A program made the position numbers and the translations under genes. The notes beneath the pieces are model-generated. The model was not told where the DNA came from and ran no database searches. It saw only the letters and a program-made list of their open reading frames with translations. From Streptomyces sp. NBC_01288 (GTDB lineage: Bacteria; Actinomycetota; Actinomycetes; Streptomycetales; Streptomycetaceae), in NCBI RefSeq assembly GCF_035982055.1, contig NZ_CP108427.1, positions 6,261,001 to 6,325,000 of the forward strand: DNA of 64,000 nucleotides. The letters are read 5' to 3'. Shown piece after piece: positions 27,331 through 36,189 of this stretch (the first letter of the stretch is position 1; each line of letters opens with the position of its first letter).

Positions 27331-28667
27331 CGCCGCACCTCCCGCCTGAGCCGACGCACGTTGAACAGCATCACCGGAATCACCAGCAGCAGCAGGAACA
27401 CCGAGATCGCGCTGGCGATCCCCGGCTGGTCCTCCGAGAAGCCCTTCCGGTACAGCTCCAGGGCCAGCACGTTCGCGTCGTCCTGCGAGGAGCCCGGGGC
27501 GATGATGAAGACCAGGTCGAAGATCTTCAGCACGTTGATCATCAGCGTGACGGCGACGACCGCGAGCACCGGCGCCAGCAACGGCACCGTGACCCGCCGG
27601 AACACCTGCCACTCGTTGGCACCGTCGACCCGCGCCGCCTCCAGCAACTCCCGTGGCACACCCGCGAGTCCGGCCGCGATCAGCACCATCGCGAACCCGG
27701 CCCACATCCACACGTACGACCCGATGATGGCCGGCGTCACCAACGACGGGCCCAGCCACTCCACTCCGTTGTAGGGCGCCTTGAAGTTGCCTGCCGGGAG
27801 CCGGAGTTGGGCCCCGTCGGCCTTGGCGGGCAGTGTGAAGGTGCCGTCGCCCGCGGCCTTCGTCGAGGCGACCACCTTGCCGTCCTTCACCGCCTCGATC
27901 TTCATGCCGCCGTAGCCGAGTTCGGACGGGTCGACCCCGCCGAGCCTGCCGACGCCCTTGCCGCGGGTGAAGTCCTGCCAGGTCGTGCCGGTGATCTTCC
28001 CCGGCTCAGGCTTCGCCGCTACGGCCTTCTTGGCGCCGTCGGGCATCTGGTCGGGGGCGACGCCGACCAGCGGGAGGACCACGGTCTGGCCGGTATGGAC
28101 CGTCGTACTGGTGATGAAGCCGCCGTGGTCCACCTTCAGCGGAGATTCGCGGCCCGGGTGGGCGTTGGGGAACGCCGACGACGAGACGAACGTGTCGTGG
28201 ACGCCGACCCAGACCGCGTTGGCGACACCCTTGTGCGGGTCCTGGTCGTAGACGAGGCGGAAGATGATGCCAGCGGCCAGCATCGAGATCGCCATCGGCA
28301 TGAAGACGACCAGCTTGAACGCCGTTCCCCAGCGCACCCGTTCGGTCAGCACCGCGAAGATCAGACCGAGGGCGGTGGCGACCGTCGGCGCGAAGATCAC
28401 CCAGATGACGTTGTTCTTCAGGGCGGTGCGGATGCCGTCGTCGGTGAACAGGGCCTTGTAGTTGTCGAATCCGGCGAAACCGTCACCGGCCTGGTTGCCG
28501 AAACTGCGGACCAGCGAGTACCCGATCGGGTAGACCACGAGCGCGCCCAGCAGCACCAGGGCGGGCAGCAGGAACAGCACTGCCACGGTCCTGCGGGTGC
28601 CGGTCACGCTCTTGCGGTTGCGGGGAGGGACGGAGGCCCCGGGGGCCTCCGCCGCTGCCGATGCCAT
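27327..28667 (-). CDS. Sugar ABC transporter permease (MalF-like) with inserted extracytoplasmic domain
   Basis: Encodes 446 residues, about 140 more than usual CUT1 permeases. The MalF-type EAA loop is GVPRELLEAARVDGANEWQVF near residue 345. Between the third and fourth core helices (about 150-300) sits an insert with PLKVDHGGFITSTTVHTG and the beta-rich GGMKIEAVKDGKVVAST, similar to carboxypeptidase-regulatory/Ig-like repeats. It may contact the binding protein, as the MalF P2 loop does in E. coli. ATG 28667 lies 7 bp after the lipoprotein gene stop, and an earlier in-frame start would extend into that gene. It is coupled to the downstream permease. Confidence 0.92.
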   Translation of the reverse strand: MASAAAEAPGASVPPRNRKSVTGTRRTVAVLFLLPALVLLGALVVYPIGYSLVRSFGNQAGDGFAGFDNYKALFTDDGIRTALKNNVIWVIFAPTVATALGLIFAVLTERVRWGTAFKLVVFMPMAISMLAAGIIFRLVYDQDPHKGVANAVWVGVHDTFVSSSAFPNAHPGRESPLKVDHGGFITSTTVHTGQTVVLPLVGVAPDQMPDGAKKAVAAKPEPGKITGTTWQDFTRGKGVGRLGGVDPSELGYGGMKIEAVKDGKVVASTKAAGDGTFTLPAKADGAQLRLPAGNFKAPYNGVEWLGPSLVTPAIIGSYVWMWAGFAMVLIAAGLAGVPRELLEAARVDGANEWQVFRRVTVPLLAPVLAVVAVTLMINVLKIFDLVFIIAPGSSQDDANVLALELYRKGFSEDQPGIASAISVFLLLLVIPVMLFNVRRLRREVRR

Positions 28668-28674
28668 CTCGGGC

Positions 28675-30060
28675 TCAGCTCCCGCTCGCGTACGCCGCCG
28701 CCGCGTCCTTCTCCAACTGCGCCTGCGTGCCCGCGACATCCGTCGGGTTCTTCAGGAAGTCCTGGAGGTCCTTCCACTCGCCCTTGCCGGGCGTACCGCC
28801 GAAGGACTGCGGGGCCTGGTCGGACATGTCGAAGCGGAAGTCGTCACCGGCCGCGATCAGCGACTTGGCGATCGTCCGCTGCACCGCGTTCGGGTACGCC
28901 GAGTCCGGCACGTTCTTGTTGGGGGAGAGATAGCCGCCGAGCTTCGCCTGGATCGTCGCCGCGTCCGGTGAGGCGAGGAAAGTGGCCAGCGCCTGGGCCG
29001 CCTTGGAGTCCTTCAGGATGACGGCCGCGTCGCCGCCGGAGACCACGGGCGAGGTGGAGCCGACCGCCGGGAACGGGAACACCTTCGCGTCGGTACCCAC
29101 CTTCGCCTTGGTCTCACCGATGTTGACCTGCACGAAGTCGCCCTCGTAGACCATCGCGGACTTCGGCTGGTCGCCGCCGTTGAAGGTCTGGGTGACGGAC
29201 GCGGGGAACTCGGTCTGGAGCGCGCCGTTCTGACCGCCCGCGATATAGGCCTTCTTGCCCCAGATCTGGGCGAGCGTGGTGAGGGCCTGCTTGACGGAGG
29301 GGTCCGTCCACTTGATCTTGTGCTGGGCGAGCTGGTCGTACTTCTCGGGCCCGGCCTGCGACAGATACACGTTCTCGAACCAGTCGGTCAGCGGCCAGCC
29401 GTCCGCGCCCGCGATCGAGAACGGGGTGACCCCGGAGTCGTAGACCGTCTGCGCGGTGGTCAGCAACTCCGCCCAGGTCTTGGGCTCCTTGGCGCCCGCG
29501 TTCGCGAAGACCTTGGCGTTGTACCAGATCAGCGACTTGTTGGCGGCCTTGTAGTAGACGCCGTACTGCTTGCCGTCGACCTTGCCGATGTCCTGCCAGC
29601 CCTGCGAGTAGTTCTTCTGCAACTCCGCGAGCGCGTCGGCTCCGAGGGGCTTGGCCCACTTCTTGTCGACGGCCTGCTTGATGGCGCCGGGCTGCGGGAG
29701 CATCGCGACGTCCGGCGGCTGGCCGCCCGCGATCTTCGAGCCGAGGAAGTTGATGATCGGGTCCTGCGCGGGCACGAAGGTGACCTTGGCCCCTGTGCGC
29801 TTCTCGAATTCGGAGAGCACCGCCTTGAAGTTCTTCTGCTCGGCACCCGTCCACACGGCGGCCACTTCGAGGCTCGCGCCGTTCAGTTTCGGGAGGGTGA
29901 CGGTTCCGGCGGTCTCCGAAGGACTGCTCGACTTGCCGCTGTCGCTCTTGTTGTCACTTCCTCCACAGGCGGCGAGCGAGAGCGTCAGTGCCCCCGCGGC
30001 GACAACTGCCGCTGTACGTACGGTGGTGCGTGTCCGGTGTGTGCTGCTCGTGCTGCGCAT
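28675..30060 (-). CDS. Extracellular sugar-binding lipoprotein of ABC transporter
   Basis: Encodes about 461 residues. The N-terminus has basic residues, a hydrophobic core and the lipobox LSLAAC with the lipidated Cys near residue 31, followed by a Ser/Gly-rich linker. The rest matches the CUT1 solute-binding fold (SBP_bac_1/8), for example EKRTGAKVTFVPAQD and WPLTDWFENVYLSQAGP. It captures an oligosaccharide outside the membrane for the two downstream permeases. The ligand is unknown. GTG 30063 and ATG 30060 are adjacent possible starts. A gggg stretch lies just upstream. A tandem TCGAACGC repeat lies in the promoter region. Confidence 0.93.
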   Translation of the reverse strand: MRSTSSTHRTRTTVRTAAVVAAGALTLSLAACGGSDNKSDSGKSSSPSETAGTVTLPKLNGASLEVAAVWTGAEQKNFKAVLSEFEKRTGAKVTFVPAQDPIINFLGSKIAGGQPPDVAMLPQPGAIKQAVDKKWAKPLGADALAELQKNYSQGWQDIGKVDGKQYGVYYKAANKSLIWYNAKVFANAGAKEPKTWAELLTTAQTVYDSGVTPFSIAGADGWPLTDWFENVYLSQAGPEKYDQLAQHKIKWTDPSVKQALTTLAQIWGKKAYIAGGQNGALQTEFPASVTQTFNGGDQPKSAMVYEGDFVQVNIGETKAKVGTDAKVFPFPAVGSTSPVVSGGDAAVILKDSKAAQALATFLASPDAATIQAKLGGYLSPNKNVPDSAYPNAVQRTIAKSLIAAGDDFRFDMSDQAPQSFGGTPGKGEWKDLQDFLKNPTDVAGTQAQLEKDAAAAYASGS

Positions 30061-30084
30061 CACTGCCCCGTTCTTCGTTCCTCG

Positions 30085-30100
30085 TCGAACGCTCGAACGC
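30085..30100. promoter_or_regulatory. Tandem TCGAACGC repeat upstream of ABC operon
   Basis: Two contiguous 8-bp copies (TCGAACGC TCGAACGC) lie 25-40 bp upstream of the binding-protein start, next to a further tcc. They share the CGAA-GC words of LacI-type operators seen elsewhere in the window, and may be a control site for the importer. There is no regulator gene in this operon. Confidence 0.4.
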
Positions 30101-30215
30101 TTCCGTGCGCACTGGTCTACGCCCGGTACTTGAACGCGGCAAGATGGCGTTCGCTGTCAAGTACGCGATCGTGATTGGGTCGTGACGTGGGGTTGTGTGG
30201 GCAACCTGTGAACGA

Positions 30216-33200
30216 TCAGAGGAGCGACGGCACCTCCGCCGCCGACACCGAGCGTGTGGCCCGCTCCAGCGCGCTGGCCAGGAGCGCCAAGTCCGTCGGC
30301 CCGTTGCCCAGTTCGCGGACCGGGCGGCGGGCCGGCGGATCGCCCATGCGCTGCCACTCCAGCGGCACGACCGTGGGCCGGAGCGTCGCCGTACGCGGGA
30401 TACGGCCCGTCACACGGCCACCCTGGAACGGGGTCGACCGGCCGTCCGGCAGCGTCAACCGGCCACGCCCCGGGGCGGGTTCGTCCGGCCCCTGGGCCGT
30501 CGCGTCGAGGCTGACCCGGAGGGTGATGTGCCGCGCGGGCTCCGTCTCCGACGTACGCGCCTCTACGGCGGCCGCCGCCACCAGGTGCACGCCGAGGCGC
30601 TCGCCCTCGCGGGCCACCGCCTCCAGTGCGCGTATCACCGAGCCGGCGGCCGGGCGCCCGGGGGAGCCGAGCGGGGGCTTCACCAGCGCGTCCAGGTCGT
30701 CGACCACCACGACAAGGCGGGGCAACGGCGGTGCCGCCTCCGTCTGTTGACGCGCCGCCGCCGACGGACGCAGCCGGATCGTCGAACTGGTCGGGGACTC
30801 CAGATCCCCGGCACCGGACGTGCCGCGCTGCGAGATGATCCGCCCCGACACCTCGTGCCGCGAGTGCCACTCGACGAAGCCGATCCGGCCCAGCAACTCG
30901 GCCCGCCGCTTCAGCTCCGCGCTCAGCGACTGCGCGAACTCCCGCATGCGCACAGGGTCGTTGGCGGTGAGATGGGTGGTCACATGCGGTACGTCCGTGC
31001 AGACCCGCAGGCCCTCACCGTGCCCTCCTCCCCCAGAGGGGGTACCCCCAGCGCCGACGCTGTCCCGCCCGTCCATCAGCACGATGCCCAGCCGGTCCGG
31101 GCGCTCGGCGGCGGCGAGGGACGCGACGACCGCCCGCAGCGACTCCGTACGGCCACTGCCCGGCGGGCCCTCGATCAGCAGATGCGGCCCCTCGGAGGCG
31201 AGGTCCGCGGTAACCGGCCCGCGCGGCCCGGCCCCGAGCACCGCCCAGGCCCGCCCGCCGACCGCGTCCTTGTCGTCCCCGGCATCCGCCCACCGCGTCA
31301 GCAGCGACGCCGGGGTGGCCCGCGCCAGCCCCAACTCGTCCAGCAACCGCGCCGATTGAGGCAACGGCGCCGACACACGCGCGTGCCGCTCGTTCGCGGG
31401 CCCGTCCGCCCGGAGCGGCGCCAGCGCCCGCGCGAAGCGTTCGGCCCAGGCGAGGGACACCGCGTCCACGGCGGCGATGGTGCCATTGCCTACGGGGCCG
31501 GGGCGGGAGGGGGCGTTCTGGCCGAGGTCTGCCTGGTCGGGGTCGGACTGGCCGGGGCGTGACGGCTCTGTGCGGGGAGGTGACGCGCCTGTACCGGGTC
31601 GGGATGCCTCCGCACCGAGTCGTGCCGCTTCCGTGCCGGTTCGCGTCACTCCCGTACCGCCGGTCCGAGACACCCCCGTACCGCCGTGCGCGACCCGCAA
31701 CAGCCGTAGCGCCGTGGCGACATCACCGCTCAGCAGCGCGACCGCCCCGCACTCCCGGAACGTCGGCGCCGCCGCGCAGGCCGCCTCGTAGGTCTCCGTC
31801 ACGGGGGACACGGGCGAGGCCGCTTCCGTCTCGGCGAGGCACACGACGTGGATACCGGCCCGAGGCCCGTCATGGGCCAGCCGCGCCACCGCCTCGCGCA
31901 CATCGGCGCCACCGGGATCACCGTCCACCACGAGCACGGTGTACGGCCCCACGAAACCGTCCGCCGAGCCGTCACCGTCGTCGGTGCGGGCCCACGCGGG
32001 GCGGTGGGCGGCGCCGCGGAGGGAATCGGCGGAGCTGTCGGAGCCTGCGGGCCGGGGCCGGGTGGCACCGGAGGCCGGGTCGTCCGAAGTGCCGGAGCGG
32101 TGGTGGTGGGCGTCGTCTGTGGTGTTGTACGTGGTCGGGGTCCCGGAGCCGCCCGTCGCCCCGCGCTGCTGACGGTCGTCGGCCGTGTGCCGTGCGGCGG
32201 CACTCAACTGGCCTTCGGCTGAGCCGTGTTGTGAGGCGAGCGAACTGTGTGGTGAGGAGAGACCCGACCGCCCCTCCGCCGAGCCGCGCTGCGCGCCGAT
32301 GCCCGGAGTACGACGGCCGGAGGTGCTGGTCGCGCCCGAGGTGACACCCGGTCGGCTCCCGCCCCGAGCGTCCATGACGTGGTCCTCAAGCCGCCGCAGC
32401 AGCTCGTCCGTCCGGGCCGTCGCCTGTTCGCGGTCGTAAGCGAGCAGCAGCCGGCAGTCCTGGCCGTGTCCGGGGCGCAGGTGCGGCAGCCAGCCGAGCC
32501 AGGACCACTCGGCGGTGCGCTCGGCCACCGTACGCGCGCGGTCCGTGCTGATCAGCACGATCTCCAGGGCGTCGGGGGAGTGCAGCGCGGCGAGCTGGGC
32601 CACCACCGCGCGGGCCAGCCCCGAGAGCCGCGCGCGCGGACCGGCCAGGCCCAGCGCGCCGACCTCGCGGAGCCCGGAGGTCACCGGCACCGCGGGCAGC
32701 AGCGCCGAGCCGTCCGGAGTCGCCCGGTCCGCCGTGCCGAGCCGCACCGTGAGTGCCTCGGGGTGACCGGGGGCGCGCTCCCACAGGCGGGGGCCCGGAC
32801 CCAGGGCGGTCAGCAGCAGGGCCGCCGGGTCGGGCCAGGTGTCCGGCTGCTGGAGGACTACGGGCGGGGTCGGCACGCTCTCGTCGGCGACCTCGCCGTC
32901 ACAAGAGGTGTCGTACGCCGACTCGGGGCCCTCGGTGCTCGACTCGCCGCGTCCGCCCGTCAGGCGCCGCGCCCACTTGCCGATGCCGCCGCGCCTGCGC
33001 ACGCCCTGCGGTACGTCGGTGCCCCGGAGAGGGGTGCCCTTGCGTCCGGTGTGGGCGTCGTCGGTGTCGTCGTACGGGGGGATGCGGGAGGTCGTCGTAG
33101 GTGCGGAGAACACGTCCTCGGCGCCCTCCGACCGTTCGTCGCCGAGAGGCTCGCCGAACACGCCGAAGCGGCCCGCGTGGGTGTCGCCGCCCTCGTGGAC

Positions 33201-33995
33201 GACCCGGTGCTCGATGCTCGGGGCGCTGCCCTGGCCCGGCACGACGAGGGGTTCGCTGCGGGCGGCGGCCGGGGTGCCGGGGGACACCCGCACGTGGCCC
33301 TCGCCGTCGGGGGCCGTTTCGGCGCGCGCTCCCGGGCCGCCGGACGGGGTCAGCCGCAGGGCCGACTCGCCGATGCGGAGCAGCGCGCCCGGGGCGAAAC
33401 GCACCGGGCGGGCGCCCACGCGCGTGCCCGCCAGCGTCGTGCCGTTCGTCGAGCCCAGGTCGGCGACCGAGACACGGCCTCCGGGGTCGACCGTCACCGC
33501 GCAGTGCAGCCGGGACACGTCCGGGTCGTCCAGCGGGACGTCGGCGTCGCCGGAGCGGCCGATGTGGATCTGGCCGCCGTGCAGGAGGTGCACCCCGCCC
33601 GCGTCCGGGCCCGCGACCACATGGAGCTGGGTCGGGGCGTCGTCCAGCTCGGGATGCGCCTCGGGCTCGGCGGGGGCGCCCAGGGACAGCACCGCGCCGT
33701 CCGTCAGCGGCGGCTCGCCGAGGGTGCAGCGCTGGGTGTCGAGGCGCTCCACGCCCGCGTACAGCACGATCGGGCCGCCGGACTCACGGCTCCGCTCGGA
33801 CTGCGACGCGGCCCCGTCGGCGGAGACCGCCGAGGCCAGCGCGGACGCCACCGCGGCCAGGGCCGTGCCGGCGGGCGCGGTGACCAGCACATCGCGACTC
33901 GCGGAGCGGCCCCGCGGCTGCGCGGGCGGCCCCAACGGGTCTACGACGGTCAGCCGGATCTGCATCGCCGTCAGCGGTCCCTTCTGCCCGGGCAC
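30216..33995 (-). CDS. FHA-domain / FtsK-EccC-like ATPase fusion
   Basis: Encodes about 1259 residues. An N-terminal ubiquitin-like or linker region is followed by an FHA domain at about 140-200 (IHIGRSGDADV, SRLHC, ADLGSTNGTTL), which binds phosphothreonine peptides. A Ser/Gly/Thr-rich disordered middle follows. A C-terminal P-loop domain has GPPGSGRTESL near residue 943 and Walker B LPRLVVVVDDLDALV near 1095, resembling FtsK/SpoIIIE and EccC ATPases. I see no membrane segment. GTG 33995 has ggggga 7 nt upstream; ATG 33965 is the alternative. It is divergent from two Ser/Thr kinases, so it may be their phospho-regulated partner. The exact role is unknown. Confidence 0.8.
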   Translation of the reverse strand: MPGQKGPLTAMQIRLTVVDPLGPPAQPRGRSASRDVLVTAPAGTALAAVASALASAVSADGAASQSERSRESGGPIVLYAGVERLDTQRCTLGEPPLTDGAVLSLGAPAEPEAHPELDDAPTQLHVVAGPDAGGVHLLHGGQIHIGRSGDADVPLDDPDVSRLHCAVTVDPGGRVSVADLGSTNGTTLAGTRVGARPVRFAPGALLRIGESALRLTPSGGPGARAETAPDGEGHVRVSPGTPAAARSEPLVVPGQGSAPSIEHRVVHEGGDTHAGRFGVFGEPLGDERSEGAEDVFSAPTTTSRIPPYDDTDDAHTGRKGTPLRGTDVPQGVRRRGGIGKWARRLTGGRGESSTEGPESAYDTSCDGEVADESVPTPPVVLQQPDTWPDPAALLLTALGPGPRLWERAPGHPEALTVRLGTADRATPDGSALLPAVPVTSGLREVGALGLAGPRARLSGLARAVVAQLAALHSPDALEIVLISTDRARTVAERTAEWSWLGWLPHLRPGHGQDCRLLLAYDREQATARTDELLRRLEDHVMDARGGSRPGVTSGATSTSGRRTPGIGAQRGSAEGRSGLSSPHSSLASQHGSAEGQLSAAARHTADDRQQRGATGGSGTPTTYNTTDDAHHHRSGTSDDPASGATRPRPAGSDSSADSLRGAAHRPAWARTDDGDGSADGFVGPYTVLVVDGDPGGADVREAVARLAHDGPRAGIHVVCLAETEAASPVSPVTETYEAACAAAPTFRECGAVALLSGDVATALRLLRVAHGGTGVSRTGGTGVTRTGTEAARLGAEASRPGTGASPPRTEPSRPGQSDPDQADLGQNAPSRPGPVGNGTIAAVDAVSLAWAERFARALAPLRADGPANERHARVSAPLPQSARLLDELGLARATPASLLTRWADAGDDKDAVGGRAWAVLGAGPRGPVTADLASEGPHLLIEGPPGSGRTESLRAVVASLAAAERPDRLGIVLMDGRDSVGAGGTPSGGGGHGEGLRVCTDVPHVTTHLTANDPVRMREFAQSLSAELKRRAELLGRIGFVEWHSRHEVSGRIISQRGTSGAGDLESPTSSTIRLRPSAAARQQTEAAPPLPRLVVVVDDLDALVKPPLGSPGRPAAGSVIRALEAVAREGERLGVHLVAAAAVEARTSETEPARHITLRVSLDATAQGPDEPAPGRGRLTLPDGRSTPFQGGRVTGRIPRTATLRPTVVPLEWQRMGDPPARRPVRELGNGPTDLALLASALERATRSVSAAEVPSLL

Positions 33996-34308
33996 GGAAT
34001 TTCCCCCACCCCGCGCGAGCAATCGGCCAGTACTGCACGCATCCTCGCACCTGCCACTGACAACTCGCCCGGGGCCCGGCAGCAAGTGATCTTGATTGGT
34101 CAGCTCTGTCCCCAAAAGTGCCTGACCAGTGCCGCACCGGTGATCGAGTGAGACCGGTCATGTCCGCCTTCGGTGACCATTGGGGCAACCGGGAGACCAG
34201 GGAGAGCGTCTTTCCTTCGAACATGTACGGCGATGCTTACGTAGGTAGCCGCAAGAGGGGCGGCACTACAGTGGACCGGAACACAGGCAAGCAGCAGGGA
34301 GCGCAGAC
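33996..34308. promoter_or_regulatory. 313-bp divergent promoter region (FHA-ATPase / kinase)
   Basis: No gene is visible. Near the kinase end an A/T-richer stretch (tgcttacgtagg, then cactacagtgg) contains a TACAGT -10 candidate at about 34267. I could not define a matching -35 or any strong palindrome. Confidence 0.4.
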
Positions 34309-36012
34309 GTGCGGCCGGTAGGCAGCAAGTACCTCCTGGAGGAGCCACTCGGACGCGGCGCCACGGGCACCGTCTGGCGGGCCCGCCAGCGTGAGACCGC
34401 GGGCGCCGAGGCAGCCGTCCAGGGACAGCCCGGCGAGACCGTCGCGATCAAGGTTCTTAAAGAAGAGCTCGCGAGCGATCCCGACATCGTGATGCGGTTC
34501 CTGCGCGAGCGGTCGGTGCTGCTGCGCCTGACCCACCCGAACATCGTCAGAGTCCGCGACCTCGTCGTGGAAGGCGATCTCCTGGCGCTCGTCATGGACC
34601 TCGTCGAGGGCCCCGACCTGCACCACTACCTCCGCGAGAACGGCCCCTTCAGCCCCGTCGGCGCCGCGCTGCTCACCGCGCAGATCGCCGACGCGCTGGC
34701 CGCCAGCCACGCCGACGGTGTCGTGCACCGCGACCTGAAGCCGGCGAACGTCCTGCTCAAGCAGGGCGGCGGCCAGATGTACCCGCTGCTCACCGACTTC
34801 GGCATCGCCCGCCTCGCCGACTCCCCGGGCCTGACCCGCACGCAGGAGTTCGTCGGCACGCCCGCGTACATCGCGCCGGAGTCCGCCGAGGGCCGCCCGC
34901 AGACCTCCGCCGTGGACATCTACGGCGCCGGCATCCTGATGTACGAGCTGGTCACCGGCCACCCGCCGTTCTCCGGCGGCTCCGCCCTCGAAGTCCTCCA
35001 CCAGCACCTGAGCGCCGAACCGCGCCGCCCCTCGACGGTCCCCGACCCGCTGTGGACGGTCATCGAGCGCTGCCTGCGCAAGAACCCGGACGAGCGGCCC
35101 AGCGCCGAGAACCTCGCCCGCGGCCTGCGCGTCGTCGCCGAGGGCGTCGGCGTGCACGCGAACTCCGCGCAGATCGCCGCCGCCGAGAACGTCGGCAGGC
35201 TGCTGGCCCCCGACCCGGCCCCCGCCGCCGTACCGGGCGTGCCCGGCGCCGCCGACCCGACGCAGGTCCTCTCGCACAGCGCGGGCGCCTACGACCCGAA
35301 CGCGGCGACCAGCGTCCTCCCGCACACCAGTGGCCCGGTGGGCGCCGCCGACCCGACCACCGTGATGCCGAACCGCGGCGCGGCCGACCCGACCACGGTC
35401 ATGCCGCAGAACCAGGCCGGGCAGTACGGCCAGCAGAACCAGCAGAACCAGTCCGCCGCCGGCCCCGAGCAGCCGCACCCCTGGCAGAACCAGCTGCGCG
35501 CCGCCCGCGACCGCAACGAACAGACCCAGTTCCAGCCCTACCTCGACCCGGGCGAGGACCCGCTGCGCCGCCGCCCCCAGCGCCAGGTCTCCCGCGCGCA
35601 GCAGCCCCAGCAGCAACCCCGCCAGGCCGCCCAGCAACGCCCGCAGCAGCGCCCCTCGCAGCGCCAGCAGCCGCAGCAGCAGGGCGGCGGCTACGGCCAT
35701 CCGCAGCAGCACCAGCCGCAGCAGTACGCCCCGCCGAGCCGCCAGCAGCCCCAGCGGCCGCCGGAGCCCGCCCGCGAGCCCCGCCAGCCGCGGCAGCGCA
35801 GCGCCAACCCGATGAAGATCCCCGGACTGGGCTGCCTCAAGGGCTGCCTGTTCACGATCGTCCTGCTGTTCGTCGCGGGCTGGCTGGTCTGGGAGCTGAC
35901 CCCGCTTCAGGACTGGATCGGCACGGGCAGGAGCTACTGGCACGAGATCAGCCACGTCGTCGGACAGGTCAGCGGCTGGGTCAAGGATCTGAGCTCCGCG
36001 ACCGGCAACTGA
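34309..36012 (+). CDS. pkaA: PkaA-like transmembrane Ser/Thr protein kinase
   Basis: Encodes 567 residues. The kinase domain (about 8-270) has the glycine loop LGRGATGTVW, the ATP-anchoring Lys in VAIKVLKEE, the catalytic HRDLKPANV near residue 140, DFG near 163 and GTPAYIAPE. A Pro/Gln-rich linker (about 300-505) includes repeated AADPTTVMP units with Thr residues that could be phosphorylated. One membrane helix lies near 515-535, followed by a short outer tail of about 30 residues with no PASTA domain. GTG 34309 has a GGGA Shine-Dalgarno 8 nt upstream. It precedes a second kinase gene and is divergent from the FHA-ATPase. The pkaA name is by recall of S. coelicolor. Confidence 0.93.
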   Translation: MRPVGSKYLLEEPLGRGATGTVWRARQRETAGAEAAVQGQPGETVAIKVLKEELASDPDIVMRFLRERSVLLRLTHPNIVRVRDLVVEGDLLALVMDLVEGPDLHHYLRENGPFSPVGAALLTAQIADALAASHADGVVHRDLKPANVLLKQGGGQMYPLLTDFGIARLADSPGLTRTQEFVGTPAYIAPESAEGRPQTSAVDIYGAGILMYELVTGHPPFSGGSALEVLHQHLSAEPRRPSTVPDPLWTVIERCLRKNPDERPSAENLARGLRVVAEGVGVHANSAQIAAAENVGRLLAPDPAPAAVPGVPGAADPTQVLSHSAGAYDPNAATSVLPHTSGPVGAADPTTVMPNRGAADPTTVMPQNQAGQYGQQNQQNQSAAGPEQPHPWQNQLRAARDRNEQTQFQPYLDPGEDPLRRRPQRQVSRAQQPQQQPRQAAQQRPQQRPSQRQQPQQQGGGYGHPQQHQPQQYAPPSRQQPQRPPEPAREPRQPRQRSANPMKIPGLGCLKGCLFTIVLLFVAGWLVWELTPLQDWIGTGRSYWHEISHVVGQVSGWVKDLSSATGN

Positions 36013-36189
36013 CTCTCGACGCGCTCGGCAATCGACTCTGGACGCGGTCGGCAATTGACCCCCGAATCGCCCTTGTCGGACGCTGGGTTGGGGATTTGTC
36101 GACACCCAGTGGGTGATTTCCGCCTCGGCGGTGAAGGTTGGCTCATCCGACGCGTAGTTTTAGCGACACACGCGTCGGTAGGAGCAGCC

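Noticed and set aside
30216..33995. ESX/type VII secretion EccC component
   Set aside because: Only one P-loop domain and no membrane helices are seen, and no esx, eccB, eccD or mycosin genes are nearby.
34237..36105. 622-residue antisense frame across the first kinase
   Set aside because: Low-complexity Arg/Leu/Gly sequence opposite a clear kinase; a shadow of codon bias.
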